NCBI GenBank assembly: GCA_900542145.1
Contig: UQMF01000035.1
Span: 1 to 14,527, forward strand
DNA from: an uncultured Oscillospiraceae bacterium
GTDB taxonomy: Bacteria; Bacillota; Clostridia; Oscillospirales; Ruminococcaceae
Length of the DNA: 14,527 nt
Direction of reading: 5' to 3'
Under the pieces are notes generated by a model that did no database searches, was not told the DNA's origin, and was given only the letters and a program-made list of their open reading frames with translations. The translations under genes were made by a program, and so were the position numbers. Of the stretch, positions 6,285 to 13,513 are shown in pieces. Every line of letters begins with the position of its first letter. Position 1 is the first letter of the stretch.

Positions 6285-6644
6285 TTACACTCCGATATTA
6301 ATATTCTGACCGAACTTCCTGAGAATGTCCCTCATCAGCACCTTGTCGATGGAGTACATGAGGCTGTGCCCCCGGGGGAGATCGTCCACGCGCAATTCAA
6401 AGCGCATGAATACCTCAGAAAAATCCTCGGCGTAGAAGAACGTGCACAGCAGGTAGCGGTTCTTCGTTGCGTAGTAGTTTACCGGGGTGAATCCCAGCAC
6501 AGCGCGGATATCCTGTTCCAGCTGCTGTTCGGTATCCGCGATGGTGAGCGGCTCGAACTGCACTTTCTTTGTCATGGGGAGGGATTCCGCGCGCTTTTCC
6601 TCCTCGGTCTTTCCTATCTTTGCCTTCTTAAGAAATCCGAACAT
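6285..6644 (-). CDS. Unknown 119-residue cytoplasmic protein
   Basis: I do not recognise this family. The N-terminus is basic (MFGFLKKAKIGKTEEEKRAES) and has no signal peptide or membrane segment. The rest looks like a small alpha/beta domain, with a central LLCTFFYAEDFSEVFMRFEL strand pair and a C-terminal helix IDKVLMRDILRKFG. ATG 6644 is preceded by AAGGAGGGCGC, a strong ribosome binding site. It starts 9 bases after the GH26-like gene and ends 2 bases before the DUF6882-like gene, so it is made together with both. The tight pairing with the DUF6882-like gene suggests that the two work together. Confidence 0.75.
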   Translation of the reverse strand: MFGFLKKAKIGKTEEEKRAESLPMTKKVQFEPLTIADTEQQLEQDIRAVLGFTPVNYYATKNRYLLCTFFYAEDFSEVFMRFELRVDDLPRGHSLMYSIDKVLMRDILRKFGQNINIGV

Positions 6645-6653
6645 GCGCCCTCC

Positions 6654-8276
6654 TTAGTCCTGAAATGCGTATTCTTCAAAGTCGGGAAGCTCGTCCAGCG
6701 TAAGGCAGAGAGTCCCGTTGTATGCGTCGTGCAGGGACTGCCAGCTGTTGTATCTCTCGGAGAGATCTCCCCGGCTGTCGATTATCGCGCTGCCGCTTGC
6801 TATGGAGAACCACAGCCACAGCGCGTTGTCCCTGTTCATGAGATCCGGCGATGGGAACCTGTCGCACGCCGTCACCGCGAGCAGCTTCGGCGTTTCTCCG
6901 GTCATGGCGGCGAGCGCCGAGAATCTCCCGGCAAAGCTGGAGGAGCTATCCTCATAGAAGCTCTGCCCGATCACGTCGCAGTAGTCCTCCCCGGGGAAGT
7001 ATTCCTCGCTGCTCCCGTTCCAGACCCAGATCAGGTTGTTCAGGGAGTAATACTTGTCCAGCCGGTCGAACACCAGCTTCCACAGCCACTTGTAGGATTC
7101 CGGGTTGCCGCTCCACCAGTACATGCTGCTGTCGCCGTCCGCCAGCGGCTGGAATACCACCGGAATGCCCTCCGCCCGGAACTGCGTGAGCACCTCCGCG
7201 ATACTGTCGATGTCGTGCACCAGCGCGATGGTGTCCTCGGTGAGCAGTCCGCTTTCGAGGAGCACGTTAAGCTCCGTGTCGTCCGCCATGGAGATATCCC
7301 GGTCGCACACCGCCTCCGCGAGGGAGAATCCCGTGCTGTCGGCGTAATACGCCGGCTTACCGGTGGGAGCGTACCAGTGCCAGCCGAAGGACACGATGCC
7401 GCCGTTCCTGCCCCAGTCCAGGGCGAGTGAAACCTCCTTGTCGGCGGTTTCCTTGCTGCTTTCGTAGACCGCGGCGGTGGAATACATCAGGTCGCCGGTG
7501 CGCATGGCAGGCGAGCGCCCGGTTTCCGCCGTTATCGCGTCTATTTCCGCATTGGAGCCGGGACTTACGCACTGCCCGGTTATCACCTTTTTGCCGTAGT
7601 TGTCGGTGAAGAAGCGCAGAAGTCCCAGGGTGGACACCGCCGTGCTGCTGCCCACGCATGCGTGCGCCACGTCATAGACGTCGCTGCTGACCTGGGAGGA
7701 ATTCGTCACGGTGATGTAGTCCATCGCGGCGCTGCCGGATATCACTTCAAAGGAGAGCACATCGGCTCCGGCGATGAGATATACGTTATCTATGGCGAAC
7801 ATCGTGAACTCCGTGGAGTCCGACGCCGGGACATAATAAGCCCCCACCACCTCGTTGACGGTCTTGAGCCTTACCACGGCGCCGCTGTAGGAGTGCGCCG
7901 CGATGGCGATACAGTAGTGCTGGGAGGAAGCCGTGGTGACGATGTGCTGCAGCTTCATTCCCTCATCGAGGACTATATAGCCCTTGCCGTCGAAATCCCC
8001 GTCAGTGCGCACGCTGCCGTCAAAGGCTCCGCCTTCGGCGTTGAGCCTGACGGAGAACTCCATGTTCTCGATGGGGTACTGCTTTGTGGGCACCTCGTCC
8101 GGACGGGATTCCTCCGCGGTGTCCGCCGGCTCAGTGGAATCCACTGACGCCGCTGCGGATGTCGCGGTCATATCCCTGTCCGGGACCGCCGAGCAGCCGC
8201 ACAGCGACGCCGCCACGGCAATTGCCGTCAGTCGTTTGATTGTAGTTTTCAGCCTGATCATCTCCGGTGTAGTCAT
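6654..8276 (-). CDS. Lipoprotein with CBM35-like domain and degenerate GH26 (beta-mannanase-like) domain
   Basis: The 540-residue product has a positively charged start and a hydrophobic segment ending in a lipobox-like LCGC (C28), so it should be a surface lipoprotein. A Ser/Thr/Glu-rich linker (29-65) follows. Residues about 70-192 look like a CBM35-type beta-sandwich ending in AMDYITVTNSS. Residues about 215-500 match the GH26 layout: KKVITGQ, GGIVSFGWHWYAP (292-304), YWWSG (386-390), LNNLIWVWN, YFPGEDYCDVIG. The usual acid/base motif RPLHE reads QPLAD (376-380) and the nucleophile motif L-T-E reads VTA (468-470), so both catalytic glutamates appear to be lost. ATG 8276 overlaps the stop of the FtsA-like gene (ATGA). 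It probably binds mannan-type glycans. The fold call is good; activity is doubtful. Confidence 0.85.
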   Translation of the reverse strand: MTTPEMIRLKTTIKRLTAIAVAASLCGCSAVPDRDMTATSAAASVDSTEPADTAEESRPDEVPTKQYPIENMEFSVRLNAEGGAFDGSVRTDGDFDGKGYIVLDEGMKLQHIVTTASSQHYCIAIAAHSYSGAVVRLKTVNEVVGAYYVPASDSTEFTMFAIDNVYLIAGADVLSFEVISGSAAMDYITVTNSSQVSSDVYDVAHACVGSSTAVSTLGLLRFFTDNYGKKVITGQCVSPGSNAEIDAITAETGRSPAMRTGDLMYSTAAVYESSKETADKEVSLALDWGRNGGIVSFGWHWYAPTGKPAYYADSTGFSLAEAVCDRDISMADDTELNVLLESGLLTEDTIALVHDIDSIAEVLTQFRAEGIPVVFQPLADGDSSMYWWSGNPESYKWLWKLVFDRLDKYYSLNNLIWVWNGSSEEYFPGEDYCDVIGQSFYEDSSSSFAGRFSALAAMTGETPKLLAVTACDRFPSPDLMNRDNALWLWFSIASGSAIIDSRGDLSERYNSWQSLHDAYNGTLCLTLDELPDFEEYAFQD

Positions 8277-10354
8277 TCGATCACGATTTCGTCCCCGGGG
8301 TGAATCACCTCGTCAAGACGCGCGAGCTTTCCGTTTATCATCACGGTGGAGGAGCCTGCCAGCAGTCCGGTCGGGTTGTCCGAGAATGCCGCCAGGATAT
8401 CCAGGAACACGGGCTGCCTGCCCGGCTCCATCGGGAATACCGCAGGCATGCCGTTGAACACGATGGGCACGCCGTCCTCCGCGGATTCCTGCGCAGGGGG
8501 TTCCGTGGGAGTTTCCTCCGGTTCCGGGGATACTTCCACGGGGGATCCCTCCGGTGCGGAGGTTATAACATCGCCGTCCCGGAGCGTGTATTCCGGGGGC
8601 TGGGATTCACCGTTGACCCGGGCGCCCTCCGCCGGGAGCTCCTCCTGTGCCAGCAGTGCGCCGAGAGTATCCAGACGTATCCTGCGCAGCACAGCGCCGT
8701 TTTCGATGTCTGCGTCCTGCGCCGTGGGAGTTCCGTTCACAAGGATATGATCTCCGGTGGTGATCTGTCTGCCGTCCAGGGTCACTGTAAGCAGGGACAT
8801 TCCTGCCATATCATACTGGTCGGAAAGCAGCGCCGCAGCGTCCTCTCCGGGTACTGCCGGGACAACGTTCACCTCATCGCCCTTGCGCACCTGGGAGTTG
8901 AGAGAGCACTCCTTCCCGTTGAGGGATATCTCACAGGGAGTGCTGTGAGTGCCGCGCAGGACTATCCTTTCGCCGTCCGCAGTGTAGGAAAGGCTCTTTC
9001 CGGAGCGCGCCAACAGCTGTTCCGGCTTTATTCCGGCAAGGGAGCACAACTCAAACACCGTCAGGCGGCGCGTATCCAGCGCGCGTATCTTCCTGCCGTT
9101 GAGAGTGATGGTGGTGAAGTCGTACTTCACACCCTCGCTCGCGGTTATTGCGATACCCACCGGCGTTGCATGCTCGGTGCCAAGCTCCACGGATTTCGGC
9201 GCGGTGATCCCACGAATCATCTCCCGGGAGCCGACCGCGACCCTCTGAGCTGGAAGTCCCAGTCCGTCCGCGACAAGCTCGGGAAGTCCCGGAAGCTTGC
9301 TTCCGCCGCCAACGAGGAACACCGCCTGCGGAGCGCCGCCGTTAGCCGCGAGTATTTCCTCACAGATAGTGTGGGCGAGTTCCTCCTCCGCCGGGCGGAT
9401 AAGTTCCGCCACCTGTTCGGCGGTGATGGTATGGTGCGTGAAGAGAATATCGGTGTATTCCGTCTGGGGGTCGGGGGAGGTCTTTATGCGCTCCGCCTCG
9501 TTGAAATCCACCAGGAGCTGCTTCATCAGGGCTTCGGTCATTTCGTCCCCGGCGATGGTTGCCATGCCGTAGGCGGTGATACTGCCGTCCCGGGAAGCCG
9601 CCACGTCGGAGGTCCCGGCGCCGATGTCGCACATCACGATATTTATGAGCCGCAGCTCCTTCGGGACTACCGCGTTGATCGCGGCGATAGGCTCCAGGGT
9701 GAGCCCGGCGGTTTCCAGTCCGGCGAGATCGACGGCGGCGCACAGGCTCTCCACCACATACGCCGGAAGGAATGCCGCAATGACCTCGGTCACAAGGGAA
9801 TTACCCCGGTGCCCCTCGGGCTTGCTGACCTTGTATCCGTCCAGTTCCAGGGAGATCACGCTGTGACCCACGCAGTAGAACGATGTAGTGCTGTTTTCTT
9901 CGGTGAACGCCTCCTCGGCGGAGCGGACTGCTTCCAGTTCCGCTTCCCGGATATCCGCGGCGGAGATCACGCGCTTTGACGAAACGTCATGCGCGCAGCT
10001 GTGCCGGAGGGTGCGCAGGGCGCGTCCGGCGGCGGCGACGCATACTCGCTGCAGCTTTATCAGCTGGCGGCGCTCCAGCGCAGCCTTCACGGATTTCACT
10101 ACCGCTGCCACGGCGTCAATATCCTCTATCTGACCGTCGGTCATGGAGCGGCTCTCGTGCGCCTGGGTCTCCATGTCGATGAGCTTGTAGCCGTCCTGGG
10201 TCTTTTCTGCGAGCACTCCAACTACGGTACGGGTGCCGATATCCAGCGCGAATATTACGTCACCCTGCTGCTTTTTAGTGCGCCGGGGGGCGGTCTTTTT
10301 CGGTGCTGTCTTTGCTGCGGACTTTGCCGTGGTGCGTGGTTTTTTCTGTTCCAT
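8273..10354 (-). CDS. FtsA-like actin-fold ATPase with beta-grasp-like C-terminal tail
   Basis: The 693-residue cytoplasmic protein starts with a Lys/Ala-rich basic extension (1-30), followed by an FtsA/PilM-type actin fold: phosphate-1 loop LDIGTRTVVGV (38-47), an SHS2-like insertion (about 120-200), phosphate-2 loop CDIGAGTSDVA (242-252), and adenosine motif FLVGGGSKLPG (346-356). FtsA proper anchors FtsZ to the membrane and ends in an amphipathic helix near residue 420. Here no such helix is seen, and about 280 further residues form three modules (about 414-500, 520-600, 628-693), each ending in a G-D-x-[IV] turn (KGDEVNVV, RDGDVITS, PGDEIVIE) like ThiS/ubiquitin-type beta-grasp domains. 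ATG 10354 has AAGGA 9 bases upstream. It is a clostridial FtsA-domain protein, probably not the main FtsA. Its role is unknown. Confidence 0.85.
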   Translation of the reverse strand: MEQKKPRTTAKSAAKTAPKKTAPRRTKKQQGDVIFALDIGTRTVVGVLAEKTQDGYKLIDMETQAHESRSMTDGQIEDIDAVAAVVKSVKAALERRQLIKLQRVCVAAAGRALRTLRHSCAHDVSSKRVISAADIREAELEAVRSAEEAFTEENSTTSFYCVGHSVISLELDGYKVSKPEGHRGNSLVTEVIAAFLPAYVVESLCAAVDLAGLETAGLTLEPIAAINAVVPKELRLINIVMCDIGAGTSDVAASRDGSITAYGMATIAGDEMTEALMKQLLVDFNEAERIKTSPDPQTEYTDILFTHHTITAEQVAELIRPAEEELAHTICEEILAANGGAPQAVFLVGGGSKLPGLPELVADGLGLPAQRVAVGSREMIRGITAPKSVELGTEHATPVGIAITASEGVKYDFTTITLNGRKIRALDTRRLTVFELCSLAGIKPEQLLARSGKSLSYTADGERIVLRGTHSTPCEISLNGKECSLNSQVRKGDEVNVVPAVPGEDAAALLSDQYDMAGMSLLTVTLDGRQITTGDHILVNGTPTAQDADIENGAVLRRIRLDTLGALLAQEELPAEGARVNGESQPPEYTLRDGDVITSAPEGSPVEVSPEPEETPTEPPAQESAEDGVPIVFNGMPAVFPMEPGRQPVFLDILAAFSDNPTGLLAGSSTVMINGKLARLDEVIHPGDEIVIE

Positions 10355-10381
10355 TATGTCGTCCTTATCGTTACTGTACCG

Positions 10382-11044
10382 TCAGTCTTTCAGCCGTAGT
10401 ATTCTGCGAAGATCCCTTTCAGCGGTGCCGAGGGTGACAAGAAGAAGCTTGTCGCCGCTGTGCAGCCGCGTCTGTCCTCGGGGGATTATCGTCCTGCCGT
10501 CGCGGTTTATGCAGGCGACGCTGCATGTCTGCGGCAGGTCAAGCTCCATCAGGCTGGTGCCGGCAAGCTTGTATTCCTCCGGGAGGACTATCTCCAGCAG
10601 GGAAGCCTCTCCATCATTGAGCGGCACCAGCTCCCGTATCGCGGAGATATCCGCTTCGCGCTTCAGATTCTGGATAATGAAATCCGTGGCGGACACCACC
10701 GTATCCACCCCCAGCGACCGCAGCGCGGCGGTGTTGTTGGGATTGTTGACCTTGGCGACCGTCTTTTTCACGCCGAATATCTTCCGGGCGGTCTGGCAGC
10801 AGACGAGATTGCTCTCGTCCCTGCCGGTGACTGCCGCGACTACGTCCGCGTCCTCCGCTCCGGCGGTGCGGAGCACCTCCTGGGAGGTGCCGTCGCCGCA
10901 GCATACCCGGACGTCCAACAGGTCGGCGCAGGAGCGGCACTGTTCCTTATCCTGCTCGATTATTACGGCTTCATATCCCTGGCTGCGCATGCTCTTGGCG
11001 AGGTAAAATCCCACCTTGCCGCCGCCGACTATAATTATTTTCAT
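10382..11044 (-). CDS. trkA: TrkA-like RCK protein, K+ transport regulator
   Basis: The 220-residue product is one complete RCK unit. The Rossmann domain has GGGKVG (7-12), an acidic residue at the end of strand 2 (E30) that favours NAD(H), GDGT (50-53) and TGRDESNLV (73-81). The TrkA-C domain follows (about 131-220). Such proteins bind nucleotides on the cytoplasmic face of a TrkH/KtrB-type K+ channel and gate it. E. coli TrkA has two such units; single-unit versions form dimers or tetramers. No channel gene lies next to it in the window. ATG 11044 has GGAGGG 6 bases upstream. It lies 23 bases after the Nudix gene and 27 bases before the FtsA-like gene. Confidence 0.92.
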   Translation of the reverse strand: MKIIIVGGGKVGFYLAKSMRSQGYEAVIIEQDKEQCRSCADLLDVRVCCGDGTSQEVLRTAGAEDADVVAAVTGRDESNLVCCQTARKIFGVKKTVAKVNNPNNTAALRSLGVDTVVSATDFIIQNLKREADISAIRELVPLNDGEASLLEIVLPEEYKLAGTSLMELDLPQTCSVACINRDGRTIIPRGQTRLHSGDKLLLVTLGTAERDLRRILRLKD

Positions 11045-11067
11045 AGCGTCCCTCCGGCGGAGCCTGT

Positions 11068-11613
11068 TTACTCCGCCTTTTCAAGCGCGTTTATTCCGCC
11101 TGCTATATCGCGGACTTTCCTGCGCAGTTCCTCGCCGCGGTTCTCAAGCCACCTTGCGACGGTGCGCGTGGTCTGACCGTTCTGCGCCATCTCCTCCAGG
11201 CGGTCGAAGCTGACCCACTTGGCGGCGCACACCTCCGTGGATTGCAGCCGCAGCCGGTCAAGCCCGACGTCCTTGTGCACCATGTAGAAATCCCGGAGCA
11301 TGCTGTCGGTGGTGAGAGTCCACTCCAGGATTATCTCCCCGGTACCTGCATGGATTCCGGTTTCCTCGTACAGCTCCCGGACCGCCGCTTCACGGCTTGT
11401 TTCTCCGCTTATCGCACAGCCGCCGCTGCATTCCCACCTGCCTCCGCTGGTCTTCTGCGGAACGCGCTGGGTGAGGAGTATCTCGCCGCGGTCGTTCACC
11501 GTCATTATCTGCACCACGATGTGGTATTCACCATGGGGGATCGGCGCGCCGCGCTGTATCTTCCTTCCAAGCTTCCGGCGGTCTGCGGTGTACAGATCGA
11601 AGTATTCCGTCAT
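11068..11613 (-). CDS. Nudix hydrolase
   Basis: The 181-residue soluble protein has a full Nudix box, G65-x5-E71-x7-R79-E80-L81-x-E83-E84-x-G86-I87, which binds the divalent metal and cleaves a nucleoside diphosphate linked to another group. The lead-in with HGEYHIVVQIMTVND and RWECSGG is shared with IPP-isomerase-like and YfcD-like Nudix proteins of Firmicutes. The substrate cannot be told from the sequence. Its ATG (11613) overlaps the TGA of the GH130 gene by 4 bases (ATGA), so the two are translationally coupled, which may hint at a nucleotide-sugar link. Confidence 0.93.
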   Translation of the reverse strand: MTEYFDLYTADRRKLGRKIQRGAPIPHGEYHIVVQIMTVNDRGEILLTQRVPQKTSGGRWECSGGCAISGETSREAAVRELYEETGIHAGTGEIILEWTLTTDSMLRDFYMVHKDVGLDRLRLQSTEVCAAKWVSFDRLEEMAQNGQTTRTVARWLENRGEELRRKVRDIAGGINALEKAE

Positions 11614-12797
11614 GCCTTGCGCTCTCCGGAAAGGTTCTTGGTGATAAGCTCGCAGCGCTGCTTTACGCAGTCCGCGGAGCGCAGCGGATCAGACGGAGTG
11701 TTGAAGGTGTAGTCCATCAGCTGCTCGATGGTGGTGGAAGCCACATGCAGCCTTGTGTCGGAGGAAGCGTAGTAGATATACACGTTTCCGTCCTCGCGTA
11801 CTATCGCGCCGTTAGTGAAGGCAACGTTGGAAACATCGCCGACGCGCTCGATCCCATGGGGAGCGATGAACAGTCCGGAGGGGCTTGCGATGAGCTTTGA
11901 CGGGTCGTTGAGGTCGGTCGCGAAAACGTAGATGACATAGCGCAGACCGGCAGCGGTGTTTCTTACGCCGTGGGCGATGTGGATCCAGCCCTTGGGGGTC
12001 TTAATCGGGACGGCGCCGGCGCCGTTCTTGACCTCGGTGATGGTGTGGTATACTCTCGGGGAGATGACTACCTCGTCAGTGCAGAGCACGGGGTTCGTGA
12101 TATCCTTGCAGAGGGCGAAGCAAACTCCTCCGCCGGAGCCGGTGGAGATGAAGTCGTCCTGGGGACGGGTGTAGAACGCGTACATTCCGTTGACGAATTC
12201 CGGGTGGAGGACTACGTTACGCTGCTGGGGGGACTTGGAGATGAGATTCGGCAGGCGTTCCCAGGTTACGAGGTCCTTTGTGCGGACTATACCAGCCTGC
12301 GCGGTGGCAGCGGACAGGTCGGGATTCTCCTTGTCCTTGCTCTCGGAGCAGAACACGCCGTATATCCAGCCGTCCTCGTGCTGGGTCAGGCGCATGTCGT
12401 ACACGTTGGTTTCCTCGGGGCAGGTGTCCGGAAGTACCACGGGATAGTCGCGGAAGCGGAATCCCTCGGTGGGCTTGTCGCTCTCCGCAACGGCGAAGAA
12501 GGACTTGCGGTCGGCGCCCTCAACACGGGCTACCAGGCAGTACTTCCCGTTGAGGTATACCGCGCCGGAGTTCATTACGGCGTTTACGCCCAGGCGCTCC
12601 ATGAGGTTCGGATTGTCGTTGTAGGACAGGTCGTAGCGCCAGATTATCGGCGCGTGCGCAGCTGTCAGCACCGGATTCTGGTATCTGGTGTAGATCCCGT
12701 TGTAGAAATCCGAAGCTGGATTCGGGCGGCTGATAAGCTCCTCCTGATCTCTGACGAGCTTGGAAAGACGCGCGTTGAATTCTTCTTTTGTAAGCAT
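11610..12797 (-). CDS. GH130 4-O-beta-D-mannosyl-D-glucose phosphorylase
   Basis: The 395-residue cytoplasmic enzyme most likely performs the phosphorolysis of mannosyl-beta-1,4-glucose to mannose 1-phosphate and glucose, a step in glucomannan or mannobiose use. Landmarks are the N-terminal region with NPVLTAAHAPIIWRYDLSYN, GVNAVMNSGAVYLNGKYCL, ARVEGADRKSFFAVAES (90-106) and EETNVYDMRLT (128-138), in which D134 should be the catalytic proton donor. This fits the GH130 subfamily-1 type known from Ruminococcus albus RaMP1 and the Bacteroides enzyme. ATG 12797 follows AGAAAGGAAA with good spacing; an in-frame ATG at 12842 lacks a ribosome binding site. It is the first gene of the seven-gene unit. 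No epimerase or sugar transporter lies nearby in the window. Confidence 0.92.
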   Translation of the reverse strand: MLTKEEFNARLSKLVRDQEELISRPNPASDFYNGIYTRYQNPVLTAAHAPIIWRYDLSYNDNPNLMERLGVNAVMNSGAVYLNGKYCLVARVEGADRKSFFAVAESDKPTEGFRFRDYPVVLPDTCPEETNVYDMRLTQHEDGWIYGVFCSESKDKENPDLSAATAQAGIVRTKDLVTWERLPNLISKSPQQRNVVLHPEFVNGMYAFYTRPQDDFISTGSGGGVCFALCKDITNPVLCTDEVVISPRVYHTITEVKNGAGAVPIKTPKGWIHIAHGVRNTAAGLRYVIYVFATDLNDPSKLIASPSGLFIAPHGIERVGDVSNVAFTNGAIVREDGNVYIYYASSDTRLHVASTTIEQLMDYTFNTPSDPLRSADCVKQRCELITKNLSGERKA

Positions 12798-12860
12798 AGT
12801 TTTCCTTTCTGTCCGGGCGCGTGGAATATAGTCCCGGCTCACAAATCAATATACGATATC

Positions 12861-12889
12861 ATTATATCATACTTTCGGTATAATTTCAA
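12861..12889 (-). promoter_or_regulatory. Promoter of the GH130-led seven-gene unit
   Basis: On the minus strand TTGAAA (12884-12889), a 17-base spacer and TATAAT (12861-12866) form a near-consensus sigma-A promoter. A short inverted repeat GATAT-CATT-ATATC (12855-12868) covers the -10 and could be an operator. Confidence 0.85.
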
Positions 12890-12891
12890 GG

Positions 12892-12920
12892 TTGACAGCG
12901 AAGAAAATTCGGGATATAAT
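12892..12920 (+). promoter_or_regulatory. Consensus sigma-A promoter of yfcE-whiA
   Basis: TTGACA (12892-12897), a 17-base spacer and TATAAT (12915-12920) match the consensus exactly. Its -35 is only 2 bases from the -35 of the divergent GH130 promoter. Confidence 0.9.
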
Positions 12921-12955
12921 AGGTGTATCACAATACCGGAAGGAATTTATTACAT

Positions 12956-13501
12956 ATGAAACTGATGTTTGCGTCTGATATACATGGTTCCGCGCTGTTC
13001 TGCGAAAGAATGCTGGAGGCATTCCGGAGGGAGGGGGCGGAGCGGCTCTGCCTGCTGGGGGATATACTCTATCACGGTCCGCGCAACGACCTGCCGGAGG
13101 GACACGCGCCGAAAAAGGTCATCTCCCTGCTCAATCCCATGAAGGAGCGCCTGCTGTGCGTGCGCGGAAACTGCGACACGGAGGTGGACCAGATGGTGCT
13201 GGAATTCCCGGTGCTGGCGGACTACGCGCTTATTCTTGAGGGAGGGCGCACATTCTATCTCACCCACGGGCATCACTTCAATCCGGGGAATCTGCCGCCG
13301 CTGTGCCCCGGGGACGTGCTCATCAACGGGCATACTCACGTCCTGAAGGCGGAGTGCGTCAACGGGATAAACTGCCTGAACGACGGCTCCGTATCCCTGC
13401 CCAAGGAGGGAAATCCGCGCAGCTACATGATCTATGAGGACGGGGTGTTCACGATAAAGCAGCTGGAATCCGGCGAGCCGCTGCTGACTTACGCGCTGTA
13501 A
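12956..13501 (+). CDS. yfcE: YfcE-type metallophosphodiesterase
   Basis: The 181-residue cytoplasmic calcineurin-like phosphoesterase closely follows E. coli YfcE in sequence and length: MKLMFASDIHGS, GD-IL-HGPRN-LPEG, VRGNCD-EVDQM, LTHGH and GHTH. The metal ligands are D8, H10, D36, N72, H104, H126 and H128. The E. coli enzyme hydrolyses model phosphodiesters; the natural substrate is unknown. ATG 12956 is chosen because it starts at the conserved MKLMFASD; AAGGA lies about 11 bases upstream, a slightly long spacing, and an in-frame GTG at 12923 lies next to the -10 and is excluded. whiA follows after 12 bases, so the two are co-transcribed. Confidence 0.95.
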   Translation: MKLMFASDIHGSALFCERMLEAFRREGAERLCLLGDILYHGPRNDLPEGHAPKKVISLLNPMKERLLCVRGNCDTEVDQMVLEFPVLADYALILEGGRTFYLTHGHHFNPGNLPPLCPGDVLINGHTHVLKAECVNGINCLNDGSVSLPKEGNPRSYMIYEDGVFTIKQLESGEPLLTYAL

Positions 13502-13513
13502 CGGAGGGAAACA

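Noticed and set aside
8300..9979. Long + strand open frame of 559 codons opposite the FtsA-like gene
   Set aside because: It is Arg/His/Gly-rich without motifs; the minus strand carries clear actin-fold motifs. It results from codon bias at high GC.
11970..12959. Long + strand open frame opposite the GH130 gene
   Set aside because: It lacks family motifs, has no ribosome binding site, and would run through both divergent promoters.
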